64,000 nucleotides of DNA from Pseudomonas sp. Irchel 3H7. Its GTDB lineage: Bacteria > Pseudomonadota > Gammaproteobacteria > Pseudomonadales > Pseudomonadaceae. The translations under genes were made by a program, and so were the position numbers. The first letter of the stretch is position 1; every line of letters begins with the position of its first letter. A model generated the notes under the pieces. The model did no database searches, was not told where the DNA came from, and saw only the letters and a program-made list of their open reading frames with translations. The stretch is taken from contig NZ_FYEA01000014.1 in NCBI RefSeq assembly GCF_900187605.1, forward strand, positions 1 to 64,000, given 5' to 3'. Below, piece by piece: positions 43,607-53,082 of this stretch.

Positions 43607-44665
43607 TTACCAGCGAAACCGCAACGAAGGTGCTGCTGGTGCCGGGGCCGGAGCCACGACAGGTGCTGCGCCCGCAACCGCAGGTTGTGGTGCTGCGACC
43701 GGCACCGGGGCTTCAGCCGGCAACTCCTGCAACTTCGCCAGCGACAATTGCGCGCGCATTTGATCTGCACTGCCGTTGACCCGATAGACGATGCGATCGC
43801 CATCAACACTTTGCAGACGCACGCCAAACGGCTCAAGTAACCGCAACAGCGCCGCGTAGTGTTCAAGATTCATCCCCTGCACTTCCAGAGTCTGCTGCCC
43901 CGAAGCGCCCGGCTTGGCAACAAACCGAGGCGCCAGCCGCTCAGCCACCGCCAGCATCACCGCGTCAGCGACCGCAGCCTGATCGGCGCCCTGCACACTG
44001 CCAGCCTCTTTCTGATCGCCCAGCCACAGGTGCCACTTGGCCTGCCACTGCCCGCCCTCTTCACGGGCATGCACCGCGAGCAAGGCATCAGCGTTGTAGC
44101 GTTCGGACGCGCCGCGCAACGGCGCCGGATCGGTGCCTTCCAGCGCTGGCGCCGTGGCAACCAATTGCTCACTCAAGTCCGCCAGCGGCAAACGCAATGG
44201 CAAGCCGCGATGTTGAGCTGCCGTACGCAACGGCGCCGCAGCGGCCTGACCATCACCGACCAGACTGGAACCCTCAGCCGAATCGTTGAGCCACCAGCTC
44301 AGAATCGACGGGCGACTCGCACCCCACACCGACAACCCGGCACGCCGCAGCGCCTGCTCGGTGGTCGCCGGATCGAAATCGACTTTCAGCACCTCCGGCG
44401 GCCCGGCATCAAAACCGAATTGACTGATGATCTGCTGCGGATCCTTGCGAATCGCCGCCAGCCCCGGGTTTTGCGCAGCCTTCGGATCGCCAGTCAAACG
44501 CAAGACCAACGTGTCGAGCGCCGCCTGCGTGGCGCGATCACGCTCTTCCGGTGCCTGGCCATTGACCGGCTCACGTACTTGATAGAGGCCTTTGAGGTTT
44601 TCGGCGTGACTCGCCAGGCTGATCAGCGACAAGCAACCCACAAACAACAATTTACAAAAACGCAT
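43607..44665 (-). CDS. DUF2066 family exported protein
   Basis: 352 residues from the ATG at 44665, which gives a signal peptide MRFCKLLFVGCLSLISLASHA; the longer frame upstream lacks one. Signature of DUF2066: LYQVREPVNGQAPEERDRATQAALDTLVLRLTGD near the mature N-terminus and later LDPATTEQALRRAGLSVWG-like and AERLAPRF segments. The end is a proline/alanine-rich tail (residues 315-345). Role unknown. First gene before the AI-2E family gene (34-bp gap). Confidence 0.85.
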   Translation of the reverse strand: MRFCKLLFVGCLSLISLASHAENLKGLYQVREPVNGQAPEERDRATQAALDTLVLRLTGDPKAAQNPGLAAIRKDPQQIISQFGFDAGPPEVLKVDFDPATTEQALRRAGLSVWGASRPSILSWWLNDSAEGSSLVGDGQAAAAPLRTAAQHRGLPLRLPLADLSEQLVATAPALEGTDPAPLRGASERYNADALLAVHAREEGGQWQAKWHLWLGDQKEAGSVQGADQAAVADAVMLAVAERLAPRFVAKPGASGQQTLEVQGMNLEHYAALLRLLEPFGVRLQSVDGDRIVYRVNGSADQMRAQLSLAKLQELPAEAPVPVAAPQPAVAGAAPVVAPAPAPAAPSLRFRW

Positions 44666-45038
44666 GGAAAATTCCCGTCGACAGGAGCGGCTGGAACAGG
44701 CCGCGTGAATCGGTTGAGCATGGCTGTGACAATCTGCCAGCACCAAACATTCACACGACAGCGGTAAGTTTTTGCACAGTGATAACGATAGACGGTTAAT
44801 CGCCACACCTTATACAGGCACCCGCAGGCCTTAATTGCAAAAAATTTCCCGAGATATGGCCCTGCCCGTCGGTGCGAGGATGGCCGCTGCCCCTCAAGCC
44901 TGATAAAATCGCGCGCCTTCGCAGACCGGCAACAGCCGGGCACCTCGAAACTCGCGTGAGGCCATCGCCCCGTCGATTTCGAAGTTCCCGCTGAACTCGG
45001 TCGTTACCCCTGAATCCCCTCCCCTAAAGGCCTGGATC
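44666..45038. other. Divergent promoter region (DUF2066 gene / purM)
   Basis: 373 bp without a gene. A/T-rich patch AATTGCAAAAAATTT near 44832 and a TAAAAT -10-like hexamer near 44904 (plus strand) could serve purM. No binding site that I can name. Confidence 0.4.
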
Positions 45039-46097
45039 ATGAGCAAGCAACCCTCCCTGAGCTACAAGGACGCCGGTGTAGACATCGACGCCGGTGAAGC
45101 ATTGGTCGAACGCATCAAGAGCGTCGCCAAGCGCACTGCGCGCCCGGAAGTCATGGGCGGCCTGGGCGGTTTCGGCGCCCTCTGCGAAATCCCGGCCGGC
45201 TACAAGCAGCCCGTACTGGTTTCCGGTACCGACGGCGTCGGCACCAAACTGCGTCTGGCGCTGAACCTGAACAAGCACGACAGCATCGGTATCGACCTGG
45301 TTGCCATGTGCGTCAACGACCTCGTGGTTTGCGGCGCTGAGCCACTGTTCTTCCTCGACTACTACGCCACCGGCAAACTCAATGTCGACACCGCTGCCCA
45401 GGTAGTGACCGGCATCGGCGCTGGCTGCGAACTGTCGGGTTGCTCGCTGGTTGGCGGCGAAACCGCTGAAATGCCTGGCATGTACGAAGGCGAAGACTAC
45501 GACCTGGCCGGCTTCTGCGTCGGCGTCGTGGAAAAATCGGAAATCATCGACGGCTCGAAAGTCGCCACCGGTGACGCCCTGATCGCGCTGCCATCCTCCG
45601 GCCCGCACTCCAACGGCTACTCGCTGATCCGCAAGATCATCGAAGTCTCCGACGCCGACATCGAAAACATCCAGCTCGACGGCAAACCGCTGACCGACCT
45701 GCTGATGGCCCCGACCCGCATCTACGTGAAGCCGCTGCTCAAGCTGATCAAAGACACCGGCGCCGTCAAAGCCATGGCCCACATCACCGGTGGTGGCCTG
45801 CTCGACAACATCCCGCGCGTTCTGCCAAAAGGCGCTCAGGCGGTGGTTGACGTGGCTAGCTGGACTCGCCCGGCCGTGTTCGACTGGCTGCAAGAAAAAG
45901 GCAATGTTGACGAAACCGAGATGCACCGCGTGCTGAACTGCGGCGTTGGCATGGTTATCTGCGTGGCTCAGGAACACGTAGAAGTTGCCCTGAACACCCT
46001 GCGTGACGCCGGCGAACAGCCTTGGGTCATCGGTCAGATCGCTGCCGCTGCCGAAGGCGCTGCCCAGGTTGATCTGCAGAACCTTAAGGCTCATTAA
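45039..46097 (+). CDS. purM: Phosphoribosylformylglycinamidine cyclo-ligase PurM
   Basis: 352 residues. [21 protein letters not shown] at the N-terminus, [57 protein letters not shown], and [16 protein letters not shown]. It closes the imidazole ring to form AIR in purine synthesis, using ATP. The stop overlaps the purN start by one base (TAATG), so the two are co-translated. Confidence 0.98.
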   Translation: MSKQPSLSYKDAGVDIDAGEALVERIKSVAKRTARPEVMGGLGGFGALCEIPAGYKQPVLVSGTDGVGTKLRLALNLNKHDSIGIDLVAMCVNDLVVCGAEPLFFLDYYATGKLNVDTAAQVVTGIGAGCELSGCSLVGGETAEMPGMYEGEDYDLAGFCVGVVEKSEIIDGSKVATGDALIALPSSGPHSNGYSLIRKIIEVSDADIENIQLDGKPLTDLLMAPTRIYVKPLLKLIKDTGAVKAMAHITGGGLLDNIPRVLPKGAQAVVDVASWTRPAVFDWLQEKGNVDETEMHRVLNCGVGMVICVAQEHVEVALNTLRDAGEQPWVIGQIAAAAEGAAQVDLQNLKAH

Positions 46098-46747
46098 TGT
46101 CCGCAACCTGTGATGTCGTGGTGCTGTTGTCCGGCACCGGCAGTAACTTGCAGGCTTTGATCGACAGCACGCGGACCGGCGACAGCCCGGTCCGCATCGC
46201 TGCAGTGATTTCCAATCGCGCCGACGCCTACGGCCTGCAACGCGCCAGTGACGCGGGTATCGCCACCCGCTCGCTGGATCACAAGGCATTTGAAGGCCGC
46301 GAGGCCTTCGATGCTGCTCTGATCGAACTGATCGACGAATTCCAACCGAAACTCGTGGTGCTGGCCGGTTTCATGCGCATTCTCAGCGCTGATTTCGTTC
46401 GCCACTACCAGGGGCGCCTGCTCAACATCCACCCGTCGCTGCTACCCAAATACAAAGGGTTACACACTCATCAGCGCGCGCTGGAAGCCGGCGACACGGA
46501 GCACGGCTGCTCCGTGCACTTCGTCACCGAGGAACTCGATGGCGGACCACTGGTCGTACAGGCAGTATTACCGGTAGAGTTGCACGATACGCCGCAGAGT
46601 CTCGCGCAGCGAGTACACGTTCAGGAACACCTGATCTACCCGATGGCAGTACGCTGGTTTGCCGAAGGCAGGCTGGCACTCGGTGAACACGGTGCTTTAC
46701 TGGATGGCCAGTTACTCGCGGCCAGCGGCCACTTGATTCGAAACTAG
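46097..46747 (+). CDS. purN: Phosphoribosylglycinamide formyltransferase PurN
   Basis: 216 residues. VVVLLSGTGSNLQALID, VLAGFMRILSADFV, NIHPSLLPKYKGLHTHQRAL (catalytic Asn-His) and HFVTEELDGGPLVVQ (catalytic Asp). It transfers a formyl group from 10-formyltetrahydrofolate to GAR. Second gene of the purM-purN-DUF3108 operon; eight bases to the next start. Confidence 0.98.
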   Translation: MSATCDVVVLLSGTGSNLQALIDSTRTGDSPVRIAAVISNRADAYGLQRASDAGIATRSLDHKAFEGREAFDAALIELIDEFQPKLVVLAGFMRILSADFVRHYQGRLLNIHPSLLPKYKGLHTHQRALEAGDTEHGCSVHFVTEELDGGPLVVQAVLPVELHDTPQSLAQRVHVQEHLIYPMAVRWFAEGRLALGEHGALLDGQLLAASGHLIRN

Positions 46748-46755
46748 GAGATATT

Positions 46756-47469
46756 ATGCGTCGCGCCCTGCTCTTCGCTTGCGCTCTGCTCGCCCTGCCC
46801 TTCGCGCAGGCAGCCGAACTTCAACCGTTCTCCGCCAGCTACACCGCCGACTGGAAGCAACTGCCCATGAGCGGCACCGCCGAGCGCAGTCTGGTCAAGG
46901 AAGCCAACGGCGTCTGGAAGCTCAGCTTCAAGGCCTCGATGATGATCGCCAGCCTGACTGAAGAAAGCACCCTGACCCTGGACAAGGACACCCTGCTGCC
47001 GCAGTCCTACCACTTCGAACGTGGCGGCCTGGGCAAAGCGAAAAAGGCTGATCTGGATTTTGACTGGAACAGCAAAATGGTCACTGGCACCGACCGTGGC
47101 GACGCGGTGAAAATCCCGCTGAACCGTGGCATGGTCGACAAGTCCACCTATCAACTGGCGCTGCAGCATGATGTCGCTGCCGGCAAGAAAACCATGAGCT
47201 ATCAAGTGGTCGATGACGGCGAAGTCGATACCTATGACTTCCGCGTGCTGGGTTCGGAAAAAGTCGAGACCAAGGCTGGTCAGATCGATGCAATCAAGGT
47301 CGAGCGCGTACGCGACCCGACACAAAGCAAGCGCATCACCGTCCTGTGGTTCGCCAAGGACTGGGATTACCTGCTGGTTCGTCTGCAACAGGTTGAAACC
47401 GACGGCAAGGAGTACAACATCATGCTCCAGGACGGCACGGTCAACGGCAAAACCGTTAAAGGCAGCTGA
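46756..47469 (+). CDS. DUF3108 family exported protein
   Basis: 237 residues. Signal peptide MRRALLFACALLALPFAQA/A. The mature part is beta-rich (FSASYTADWKQLPMSGTAER, LTEESTLTLDKDTLLPQSYHFER, FDWNSKMVTGTDRGD), as in DUF3108 proteins of the periplasm. Function unknown; it regularly follows purN in pseudomonads. AGGAGATATT precedes the ATG. A strong terminator ends the operon. Confidence 0.9.
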   Translation: MRRALLFACALLALPFAQAAELQPFSASYTADWKQLPMSGTAERSLVKEANGVWKLSFKASMMIASLTEESTLTLDKDTLLPQSYHFERGGLGKAKKADLDFDWNSKMVTGTDRGDAVKIPLNRGMVDKSTYQLALQHDVAAGKKTMSYQVVDDGEVDTYDFRVLGSEKVETKAGQIDAIKVERVRDPTQSKRITVLWFAKDWDYLLVRLQQVETDGKEYNIMLQDGTVNGKTVKGS

Positions 47470-47487
47470 TCCGCCGCTACATCAAAG

Positions 47488-47515
47488 AGCCCCGCGAAAT
47501 GCGGGGCTTTTTTTT
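47488..47515 (+). terminator. Terminator of the purMN operon
   Basis: AGCCCCGC / GCGGGGCT stem with a five-base loop followed by eight T. Confidence 0.95.
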
Positions 47516-47547
47516 GCGTGCTGGATTGGAGATTTGTACCTGGCTCG

Positions 47548-47740
47548 CCCCTCACCCCAGCCCTCTCCCGAGGGAGAGGGAGCTGACCGAGATGTCTGGC
47601 GCCATGCATCGACCTGAAAAGTCGAGTCGATTATGGATTCCCCAAAGCAAGATCAGGTCGGCGTAACTCGCTAATCCTCCACGGTCAGTCCCCTCTCCCT
47701 CTGGGCGGTCCGACGTTTCGGGAGGGTTAGGGTGAGGGGC
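47548..47740. repeat. MITE-like repeat, copy 1 (193 bp)
   Basis: The ends are inverted: GCCCCTCACCCCAGCCCTC at the left and GGTTAGGGTGAGGGGC at the right. The inside contains GAGCTGACCGAGATGTC, CATCGACCTGA, GTCGATTATGG and CAGGTCGGCG. No coding capacity. A related copy lies at 52046-52270. The CGAAACGTCGGACCGCCC motif (as its complement) lies in the right arm here. Confidence 0.8.
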
Positions 47741-47755
47741 TTTTGAAGGCGAACC

Positions 47756-49381
47756 TCAAACCGAAAACTTCGCCACCATGCTGTTCAGATCCACCGCCAA
47801 CCGCGACAGCTCCTGACTCGCCGCACTCGTCTGATTAGCCCCCGCCGAGGTCTGCATCGCCAGATCACGAATGTTCATCAGATTGCGATCCACCTCCCGC
47901 GCCACCGCTGCCTGCTCTTCCGAGGCACTGGCGATCACCAGATTACGCTCGTTGATCAGTGTGAATGCCGAGGCGATCTCTTCAAGTGCAGTCCCGGCAG
48001 CCTTGGCCAATTCCAGCGTCGAACGCGCCCGCACATTGCTTTGCTGCATCGAACCGACCGCTGAATCAGTGCCCTGCTGAATGCCGCCAATCATCTGTTC
48101 AATCTCTTGCGTCGACTGCTGGGTGCGATGCGCCAAGGCCCGCACCTCATCCGCCACCACGGCAAACCCGCGCCCGGCATCACCGGCCCGTGCAGCCTCG
48201 ATCGCAGCGTTCAACGCGAGCAGATTGGTTTGTTCGGCAATCGAACGAATCACATCCAATACTTTGCTGATGCCATGAACCTTCTGCGCCAGATCTTCGA
48301 CCTGCGACGCATTGTTGGTCACGTCTTCGGCGAGCAACTCTATCGACGAAACGGTTTGGCGCACTTGTTCACGGCCATGCTGAGCAATGCGATCGGACTC
48401 ACGCGAAGCTTGCGAGGTGGCCACCGCATTGCTGGCCACCTCCTCCACCGCAGCGGTCATCTGATTGACCGCAGTAGCGGCCTGCTCGATTTCCAGACTC
48501 TGCTGATGCAGCCCGCGCGTGGCGTCTTCCGTGACGCAGCTCAGCTCTTCCGAGGCCGAGGCCAATTGGCTGGAAGACTCGGATATTTGCCGGATAGTGT
48601 CGCGCAGGTTGTGCTGCATGCTCTTGAGCGCATGAAGCAGTCGCGCCGGTTCGTCCTTGCCGCTGATGCTGATATCACCGGTCAGGTCCCCACCCGCCAC
48701 CACCTCGGCGACACCCAACGACTGCGCCAGCGGCAGCACAATGCTGCGCGTCAGCAGCAGGGCGAGGCCGATGGTGATCAGCGCGGTCACGCCGATCATC
48801 ACCCCGACCCACACCCGCGAATTGATAAACACCAGTCGCGCCGCTTCAGTGGCGAGATTGGCATTGTGTTTATTCAGTTCGACCAGCTCGCGCAGCAGCA
48901 CCGCGATTTCGTCGGCCAGCGGACTCATCTGGCCATTGAGAATGGTCGCGGCTTCTTCCACGCGATTCTGCGCAGATAACTGCATGACCTGCGCCTGAAA
49001 CTCCAGGTACTGATGCTCGGCAACCTTGAAGCGATCAAACAGCTTGCGCTCTTCGGGCAGCACGATCAGCACGTCGTAACGCTGCTGAGCCTCACTCAGC
49101 ACCCCACGCAGCTCATTGAGTTTGACGACATTCTGCTCCAGCGCCTGCGGATCGCGATTGAGCAACAGGCGCATGGTCAATGCGCGCAGGCGCAGCATGT
49201 CCTGACTCATCTCACCGACCGCCATGACGCTGGGCAGCCAATTGTTATCGACCTCGTCAGATTGGGCGCGCATGTTCGACATTTGCAGCAAAGCGAACGC
49301 CCCGAGGGCAAACACCATCAGCGCCAACAGCCCAAAACCGAGGCCGGCGCGCGGGGCAATATTGAGACTACGGATACTCAT
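47756..49381 (-). CDS. Methyl-accepting chemotaxis protein
   Basis: 541 residues from the ATG at 49381 (MSIRSLNIAPRAGLGFGLLAL). TM1 about 12-32; a four-helix-bundle periplasmic sensor (4HB_MCP type) 33-185; TM2 near 190-210; HAMP domain 211-262 (RSIVLPLAQSLGVAEVVAGGDLTG); then the signalling hairpin with tip IRSIAEQTNLLALNAAIEAARAGDAGRGFAVVADEVR. It signals to CheA/CheW. Ligand unknown. The C-terminus lacks a CheR-binding NWETF-type pentapeptide. Single gene. Confidence 0.95.
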   Translation of the reverse strand: MSIRSLNIAPRAGLGFGLLALMVFALGAFALLQMSNMRAQSDEVDNNWLPSVMAVGEMSQDMLRLRALTMRLLLNRDPQALEQNVVKLNELRGVLSEAQQRYDVLIVLPEERKLFDRFKVAEHQYLEFQAQVMQLSAQNRVEEAATILNGQMSPLADEIAVLLRELVELNKHNANLATEAARLVFINSRVWVGVMIGVTALITIGLALLLTRSIVLPLAQSLGVAEVVAGGDLTGDISISGKDEPARLLHALKSMQHNLRDTIRQISESSSQLASASEELSCVTEDATRGLHQQSLEIEQAATAVNQMTAAVEEVASNAVATSQASRESDRIAQHGREQVRQTVSSIELLAEDVTNNASQVEDLAQKVHGISKVLDVIRSIAEQTNLLALNAAIEAARAGDAGRGFAVVADEVRALAHRTQQSTQEIEQMIGGIQQGTDSAVGSMQQSNVRARSTLELAKAAGTALEEIASAFTLINERNLVIASASEEQAAVAREVDRNLMNIRDLAMQTSAGANQTSAASQELSRLAVDLNSMVAKFSV

Positions 49382-49511
49382 TGCTCTGGTTCCTTCCAAA
49401 AGCGCTGCATCAACCCTGCAGCTGGTTGCTTTAGAAGGTATCGGCCCGGCGAAAATTTGCGTAAGACCAAAACGTGATATCAAAAGGCCTTAATACTCCG
49501 AACCGTGGGCA

Positions 49512-50543
49512 TTAACGATTCAGCGCGGTTTTGCCGGACTTGAGCACCGTTCGCGGCAAGATCGCCAGGAAATTATCCCGAGCGACTTTTTTCGCAACGT
49601 CCTCGGGCAAGGCATCAAGGAACGGCTTGAAGCTATGCATTTCCTCACCGAGCTTGTTGAAACGCCCTACCACGTCCGAGCCAAGCATGAAGCGGTCCGG
49701 GTACTTCTCGACCAGCGCCAGCCATTCCGGGCGCGGCTTGCCCTGCTCGTCCAGCAGATACGGCGTGAGCATGCTCCACGACAAATCAATGAACAAATTG
49801 GGGTAAGCCTCGAGCATGCGCGTCAGGGTCGGCAGCAAGAACGGCAACTGTGTCTGATGCCGATGAATTTCAGCACTGGTGCCTGCGTGCGCCCAGATAA
49901 ATCGCGTGTGTGGGTGATTACGCAGCGGCTCTTCGACTTCCTTCAGATACAGCGGATTCTTCTCACGCTTGGAGGTGATATTGGAATGCAGCATCACCGG
50001 CAGATCGTTCTCGGCGGCGAGATGATAGATCTTGGTCATCGCCTCGTTGTTGGCCCGCGGCGTGTCGCCGGACGTCAGCGCCGTGAGGTCGTCATGCCGG
50101 GTGAACACCTCGCCGATGCCCTGCCACAGCCCCGGATACAGATCGAGCATGCGCTGGATGTGTGCGGCAGAGTTCTTGTCGTTGGGGTTGAAGCCCGACA
50201 GAAACGGATGAAAGTACGGCCGCTGCTCGGCGCTCAGCTTTTGCACGGCGTCGGCGACAATCACGTCGGTCGCACTGTACCAATAGGCATCAGCGTCATC
50301 GCCAGCGTAGTAGCGCGGACGCTTGGGTTCGTCCTCATGCCATTTTTTCGCCACCGGAATGCCAGAAATCATCACATGCTCGACGGAACCGTTCTTCATC
50401 GCCGTCAGCAGTTTCGCCATGCCTGCGCTTTCCTGGAAAAAATCCACGTAATGCAGGTGCGCATCGCTGTAGGTGTAATCGCGGGCGCTGACGTTGCCGG
50501 CAAGCAGCAGAAGACAGGCAAGACTCAAACGATACAGGGACAC
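49512..50543 (-). CDS. Exported amidohydrolase (amidohydrolase-2 type)
   Basis: 343 residues from a GTG at 50543, chosen over the ATG at 50567 because GGAG lies seven bases before the GTG and not before the ATG. Signal peptide VSLYRLSLACLLLLAGNVSA. Metal-site motifs of the amidohydrolase superfamily: DAHLHYVDF (HxH), LPVMLHSNI, FIWAHAGTSAEIH and FMLGSDVVG (Asp). A zinc-type hydrolase or decarboxylase in the periplasm; substrate unknown. Single gene. Confidence 0.85.
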   Translation of the reverse strand: MSLYRLSLACLLLLAGNVSARDYTYSDAHLHYVDFFQESAGMAKLLTAMKNGSVEHVMISGIPVAKKWHEDEPKRPRYYAGDDADAYWYSATDVIVADAVQKLSAEQRPYFHPFLSGFNPNDKNSAAHIQRMLDLYPGLWQGIGEVFTRHDDLTALTSGDTPRANNEAMTKIYHLAAENDLPVMLHSNITSKREKNPLYLKEVEEPLRNHPHTRFIWAHAGTSAEIHRHQTQLPFLLPTLTRMLEAYPNLFIDLSWSMLTPYLLDEQGKPRPEWLALVEKYPDRFMLGSDVVGRFNKLGEEMHSFKPFLDALPEDVAKKVARDNFLAILPRTVLKSGKTALNR

Positions 50544-50695
50544 AAGTAATCTCCGGCAAGTAGGCATAGCCTAGACCCCGCCCTGACGACAAGGGTTCAT
50601 CCCGCAGGAAAGTGGAACGCGTGCCGGTGGGAATGCTCTATAACTGCAAGGTCTTTTTTGATCGAACGACTTTTCCTACTGCCAGTGAGGTTCCC

Positions 50696-51112
50696 ATGAC
50701 CGTTACCGTCAATACCGTCTCCGCTGAAGGTTTTCGTCACACCGTACAGATTGATGACCACGAACTGTTTGCCGACGTGCCGAAATCCGCCGGCGGCGAA
50801 GGCTCGGCGCCTGAGCCGCACGACTATTTCGATGCCGCCCTCGGCGCCTGCAAAGCGCTGACCCTGAAGATGTACGCGAAGAAGAAAGACATCCCGCTGA
50901 CCGGCGTCGGGGTCGACGTCAAACGCGATAACAGCGAAGAACAAAAAGGCAAATACGTCCTGCACGTCACCCTCACTCTCAAAGGCGTACTCACCGATGC
51001 CCAGCGTGAGGAACTGCTGCGCGTCGCCGACCGCTGCCCGATTCATAAACTGATGACCACAACCGACGTCAGCATCGAAACCCACGCCCCGCAAGGCTTC
51101 GACAGCCAGTAA
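50696..51112 (+). CDS. OsmC/Ohr family protein
   Basis: 138 residues, start MTVTVNTVSAEGFRHTVQID at 50696. PHDYFDAALGACKALTLKMYAKKKDI contains the first Cys (GAC) and LLRVADRCPIHKLM the second, the CPV/CPI-H motif of the OsmC superfamily. These use a Cys pair to reduce organic hydroperoxides; the short-form proteins with this layout are the YhfA/OsmC-like group, so activity is not certain. A pirin gene follows 61 bp later on the same strand. Confidence 0.88.
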   Translation: MTVTVNTVSAEGFRHTVQIDDHELFADVPKSAGGEGSAPEPHDYFDAALGACKALTLKMYAKKKDIPLTGVGVDVKRDNSEEQKGKYVLHVTLTLKGVLTDAQREELLRVADRCPIHKLMTTTDVSIETHAPQGFDSQ

Positions 51113-51173
51113 TCCTCCTCATGCCAGCGGCGGGTTATGCTTCTGGCATCACCCGCTCAGCCTGGAATGCACC

Positions 51174-52040
51174 ATGGACACGCAACCTCTGATCATCCGC
51201 CCGCGCGCCGAAGACGTCGAAGGCCAGCCGATTCTGCGCCCGCTGCCGTCAGCCAAATGCCGCAGCGTCGGGCCTTTCGTGTTTTTTGATCACATGCTCG
51301 AGACGGTTTATCCGACGGGCAAAGGCATGAACATCCGACAGCACCCGCACATTGGTCTGTCGACGCTCACGTATCTGTTCGAAGGACAGATCCAGCACAA
51401 GGACAGCCTTGGCTCGGATCAGGTGGTCAGCGCTGGCGATGTCAGCTGGATGACTGCCGGTAGCGCGATTGCTCACGTTGAACGCACGCCTGAGCCGTTG
51501 TGGGACAAAAGCTTCACCATGCACGGTTTGCAGATCTGGCTGGCGTCGCCCAAGGATCACGAGCAAGGCCCGGGGCATTACAGCCATCACCCGGCAGCGA
51601 CGTTGCCGGTCAGCGATAACCTCGGTGTACAGATCCGGATGATTGCCGGGTCAGGCTTTTGCCTGGAATCGCCGGTGCCGGTGCTTTCTCCTACGTTGTA
51701 TGCGGAAGTGCAGATGCAAACGGCGACCACGTTGCTGATTCCGACCGAGCATGAAGAGCGGGCGGTTTATGTGCTGAGTGGGGATGCGCAACTGAACGGT
51801 GAAGCGCTTGAACCGCATGCGCTGGCGGTATTGCCGGCCGGGGAAGAGATGAGTCTGTTTGCCGAGAGTGATGTTCACGCCGTGGTGTTTGGCGGCGCGC
51901 CGCTGGACGGGCCTCGGCGGATCAACTGGAATTTTGTGGCGAGCGATCCGGCGGCGATCGATGAAGCGCGGCGCAAGTGGGCGACCGGGGACTGGCCGAC
52001 GGTGCCAGGGGAAGTTGAGCGGATCGAGTTGCCGCGCTGA
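51174..52040 (+). CDS. Pirin family protein
   Basis: 288 residues, bicupin. N-terminal pirin blocks: CRSVGPFVFFDHMLETVYPTG, IRQHPHIGLSTLTYLFEGQI (iron ligands H.H), DVSWMTAGSAIAHVERTP and TMHGLQIWLASP. The C-terminal cupin holds VLSPTLYAEVQM, EERAVYVLSGDAQ and VVFGGAPLDGPRRINWNFVASD. Bacterial pirins include quercetin 2,3-dioxygenases and redox sensors; role not fixed. Downstream of the OsmC gene, possibly co-transcribed. Confidence 0.92.
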   Translation: MDTQPLIIRPRAEDVEGQPILRPLPSAKCRSVGPFVFFDHMLETVYPTGKGMNIRQHPHIGLSTLTYLFEGQIQHKDSLGSDQVVSAGDVSWMTAGSAIAHVERTPEPLWDKSFTMHGLQIWLASPKDHEQGPGHYSHHPAATLPVSDNLGVQIRMIAGSGFCLESPVPVLSPTLYAEVQMQTATTLLIPTEHEERAVYVLSGDAQLNGEALEPHALAVLPAGEEMSLFAESDVHAVVFGGAPLDGPRRINWNFVASDPAAIDEARRKWATGDWPTVPGEVERIELPR

Positions 52041-52045
52041 AAAGC

Positions 52046-52270
52046 CACCCTCACCCCAGCCCTCCCGAAACGTCGGACCGCCCGGAGGGTGAGGGAGCCG
52101 ACCGAGGTGTCTTCAGTCATCCATCGACCTGATATATAGCGTCGATTATAGGTTCAGCTAAACACAGCAGACGATTTCGGATTCACATAAGCATTTTCAG
52201 GTCGGCGGACCTCTGAAATACCCCCCAATCAGTCCCCTCTCCCTTTGGGAGAGGGTTAGGGTGAGGGGCT
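52046..52270. repeat. MITE-like repeat, copy 2 (225 bp)
   Basis: Starts CACCCTCACCCCAGCCCTCC and ends GAGAGGGTTAGGGTGAGGGGC. Internal blocks GAGCCGACCGAGGTGTC, CATCGACCTGA, GTCGATTATAGGTTC and CAGGTCGGCG match copy 1. The CGAAACGTCGGACCGCCC motif lies in the left arm here, the opposite arm from copy 1. Confidence 0.8.
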
Positions 52271-52286
52271 TTTGCTTTTCAGGCTT

Positions 52287-53015
52287 TTAGCCCTTGAACA
52301 CTTCATCCAGCAAATCATGCATCGACTTGAATGCGCGCTTGGCGGTCTTCGCGTCGTACATCATCTTGCCCGGCACATTGGCATGCGGATCGGTAAAGGA
52401 GTGCACCGCACCGCCGTAGCTCAGCAGTTGCCAGTCCACTTTCGCCGCGTTCATCTCGTCTTCAAACGCCGGCAACTGTTCTTTCGGCACCAACGGGTCA
52501 GAAGCACCGTGCATCACCAATACCGAACCCTTGATATTCTGCGCATCGGCAGGATTCGGCGAATCCAGCGTACCGTGGAACGACACCGCAGCCTTCACCG
52601 CCGCGCCAGTGCGCGCCAGATCCAGCGCACAGCAACCGCCAAAGCAGAAACCGAACACCGCCAGTTTCGACGTATCGACCGCTGCTTCGCCCTGCTTCTG
52701 CAATTGCTCGAACGCCGCTTGCATACGTTTGCGCAGCAGCGCGCGATCATCCTTCAACGGCATCATCGCCGCACCAGCCTGATCAGCGTTTTGCGGGCGC
52801 ACCGCCTGACCATAGACGTCAGCGATCAGCACCACGTAGCCCTTGGCCGCCACCGATTTGGCTATCTCTTCGGCACCGGCGCTGACACCCATCCAGTTCG
52901 GCGCCATCAACAAACCCGGAAGCGCGCCGTTGTGCTCGGCGTCGAATGCCAAACGACCTTCATAAGGCTGGCCGTCGATCTGATAGACCACGGAACGTAC
53001 AGTGACTTGGCTCAT
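52287..53015 (-). CDS. Dienelactone hydrolase family protein
   Basis: 242 residues from the ATG at 53015. Alpha/beta-hydrolase with the Cys nucleophile in LAVFGFCFGGCCALDLAR (family motif GFCFGG), Asp in VMHGASDPLVP, and His in YGGAVHSFTDP. Family members open dienelactones or act as broad esterases; no catechol genes are nearby, so it is probably a general hydrolase. Downstream of the htpG terminator, same strand, so separately expressed. Confidence 0.92.
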   Translation of the reverse strand: MSQVTVRSVVYQIDGQPYEGRLAFDAEHNGALPGLLMAPNWMGVSAGAEEIAKSVAAKGYVVLIADVYGQAVRPQNADQAGAAMMPLKDDRALLRKRMQAAFEQLQKQGEAAVDTSKLAVFGFCFGGCCALDLARTGAAVKAAVSFHGTLDSPNPADAQNIKGSVLVMHGASDPLVPKEQLPAFEDEMNAAKVDWQLLSYGGAVHSFTDPHANVPGKMMYDAKTAKRAFKSMHDLLDEVFKG

Positions 53016-53046
53016 TTCTGACTCCTGATTGGTTAAACACCAGAAT

Positions 53047-53072
53047 GAAAAACCCGCCGAAGCGGGTTTTTC
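53047..53072 (-). terminator. Terminator of htpG
   Basis: GAAAAACCCGC / GCGGGTTTTTC stem with a four-base loop and T run on the minus strand, 11 bp past the htpG stop. Confidence 0.93.
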
Positions 53073-53082
53073 TACGACTTGG

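Noticed and set aside
45024-46289. 421-residue minus frame over purM
   Set aside because: Antisense to a conserved gene with intact motifs; low-complexity His/Gln/Asp composition.
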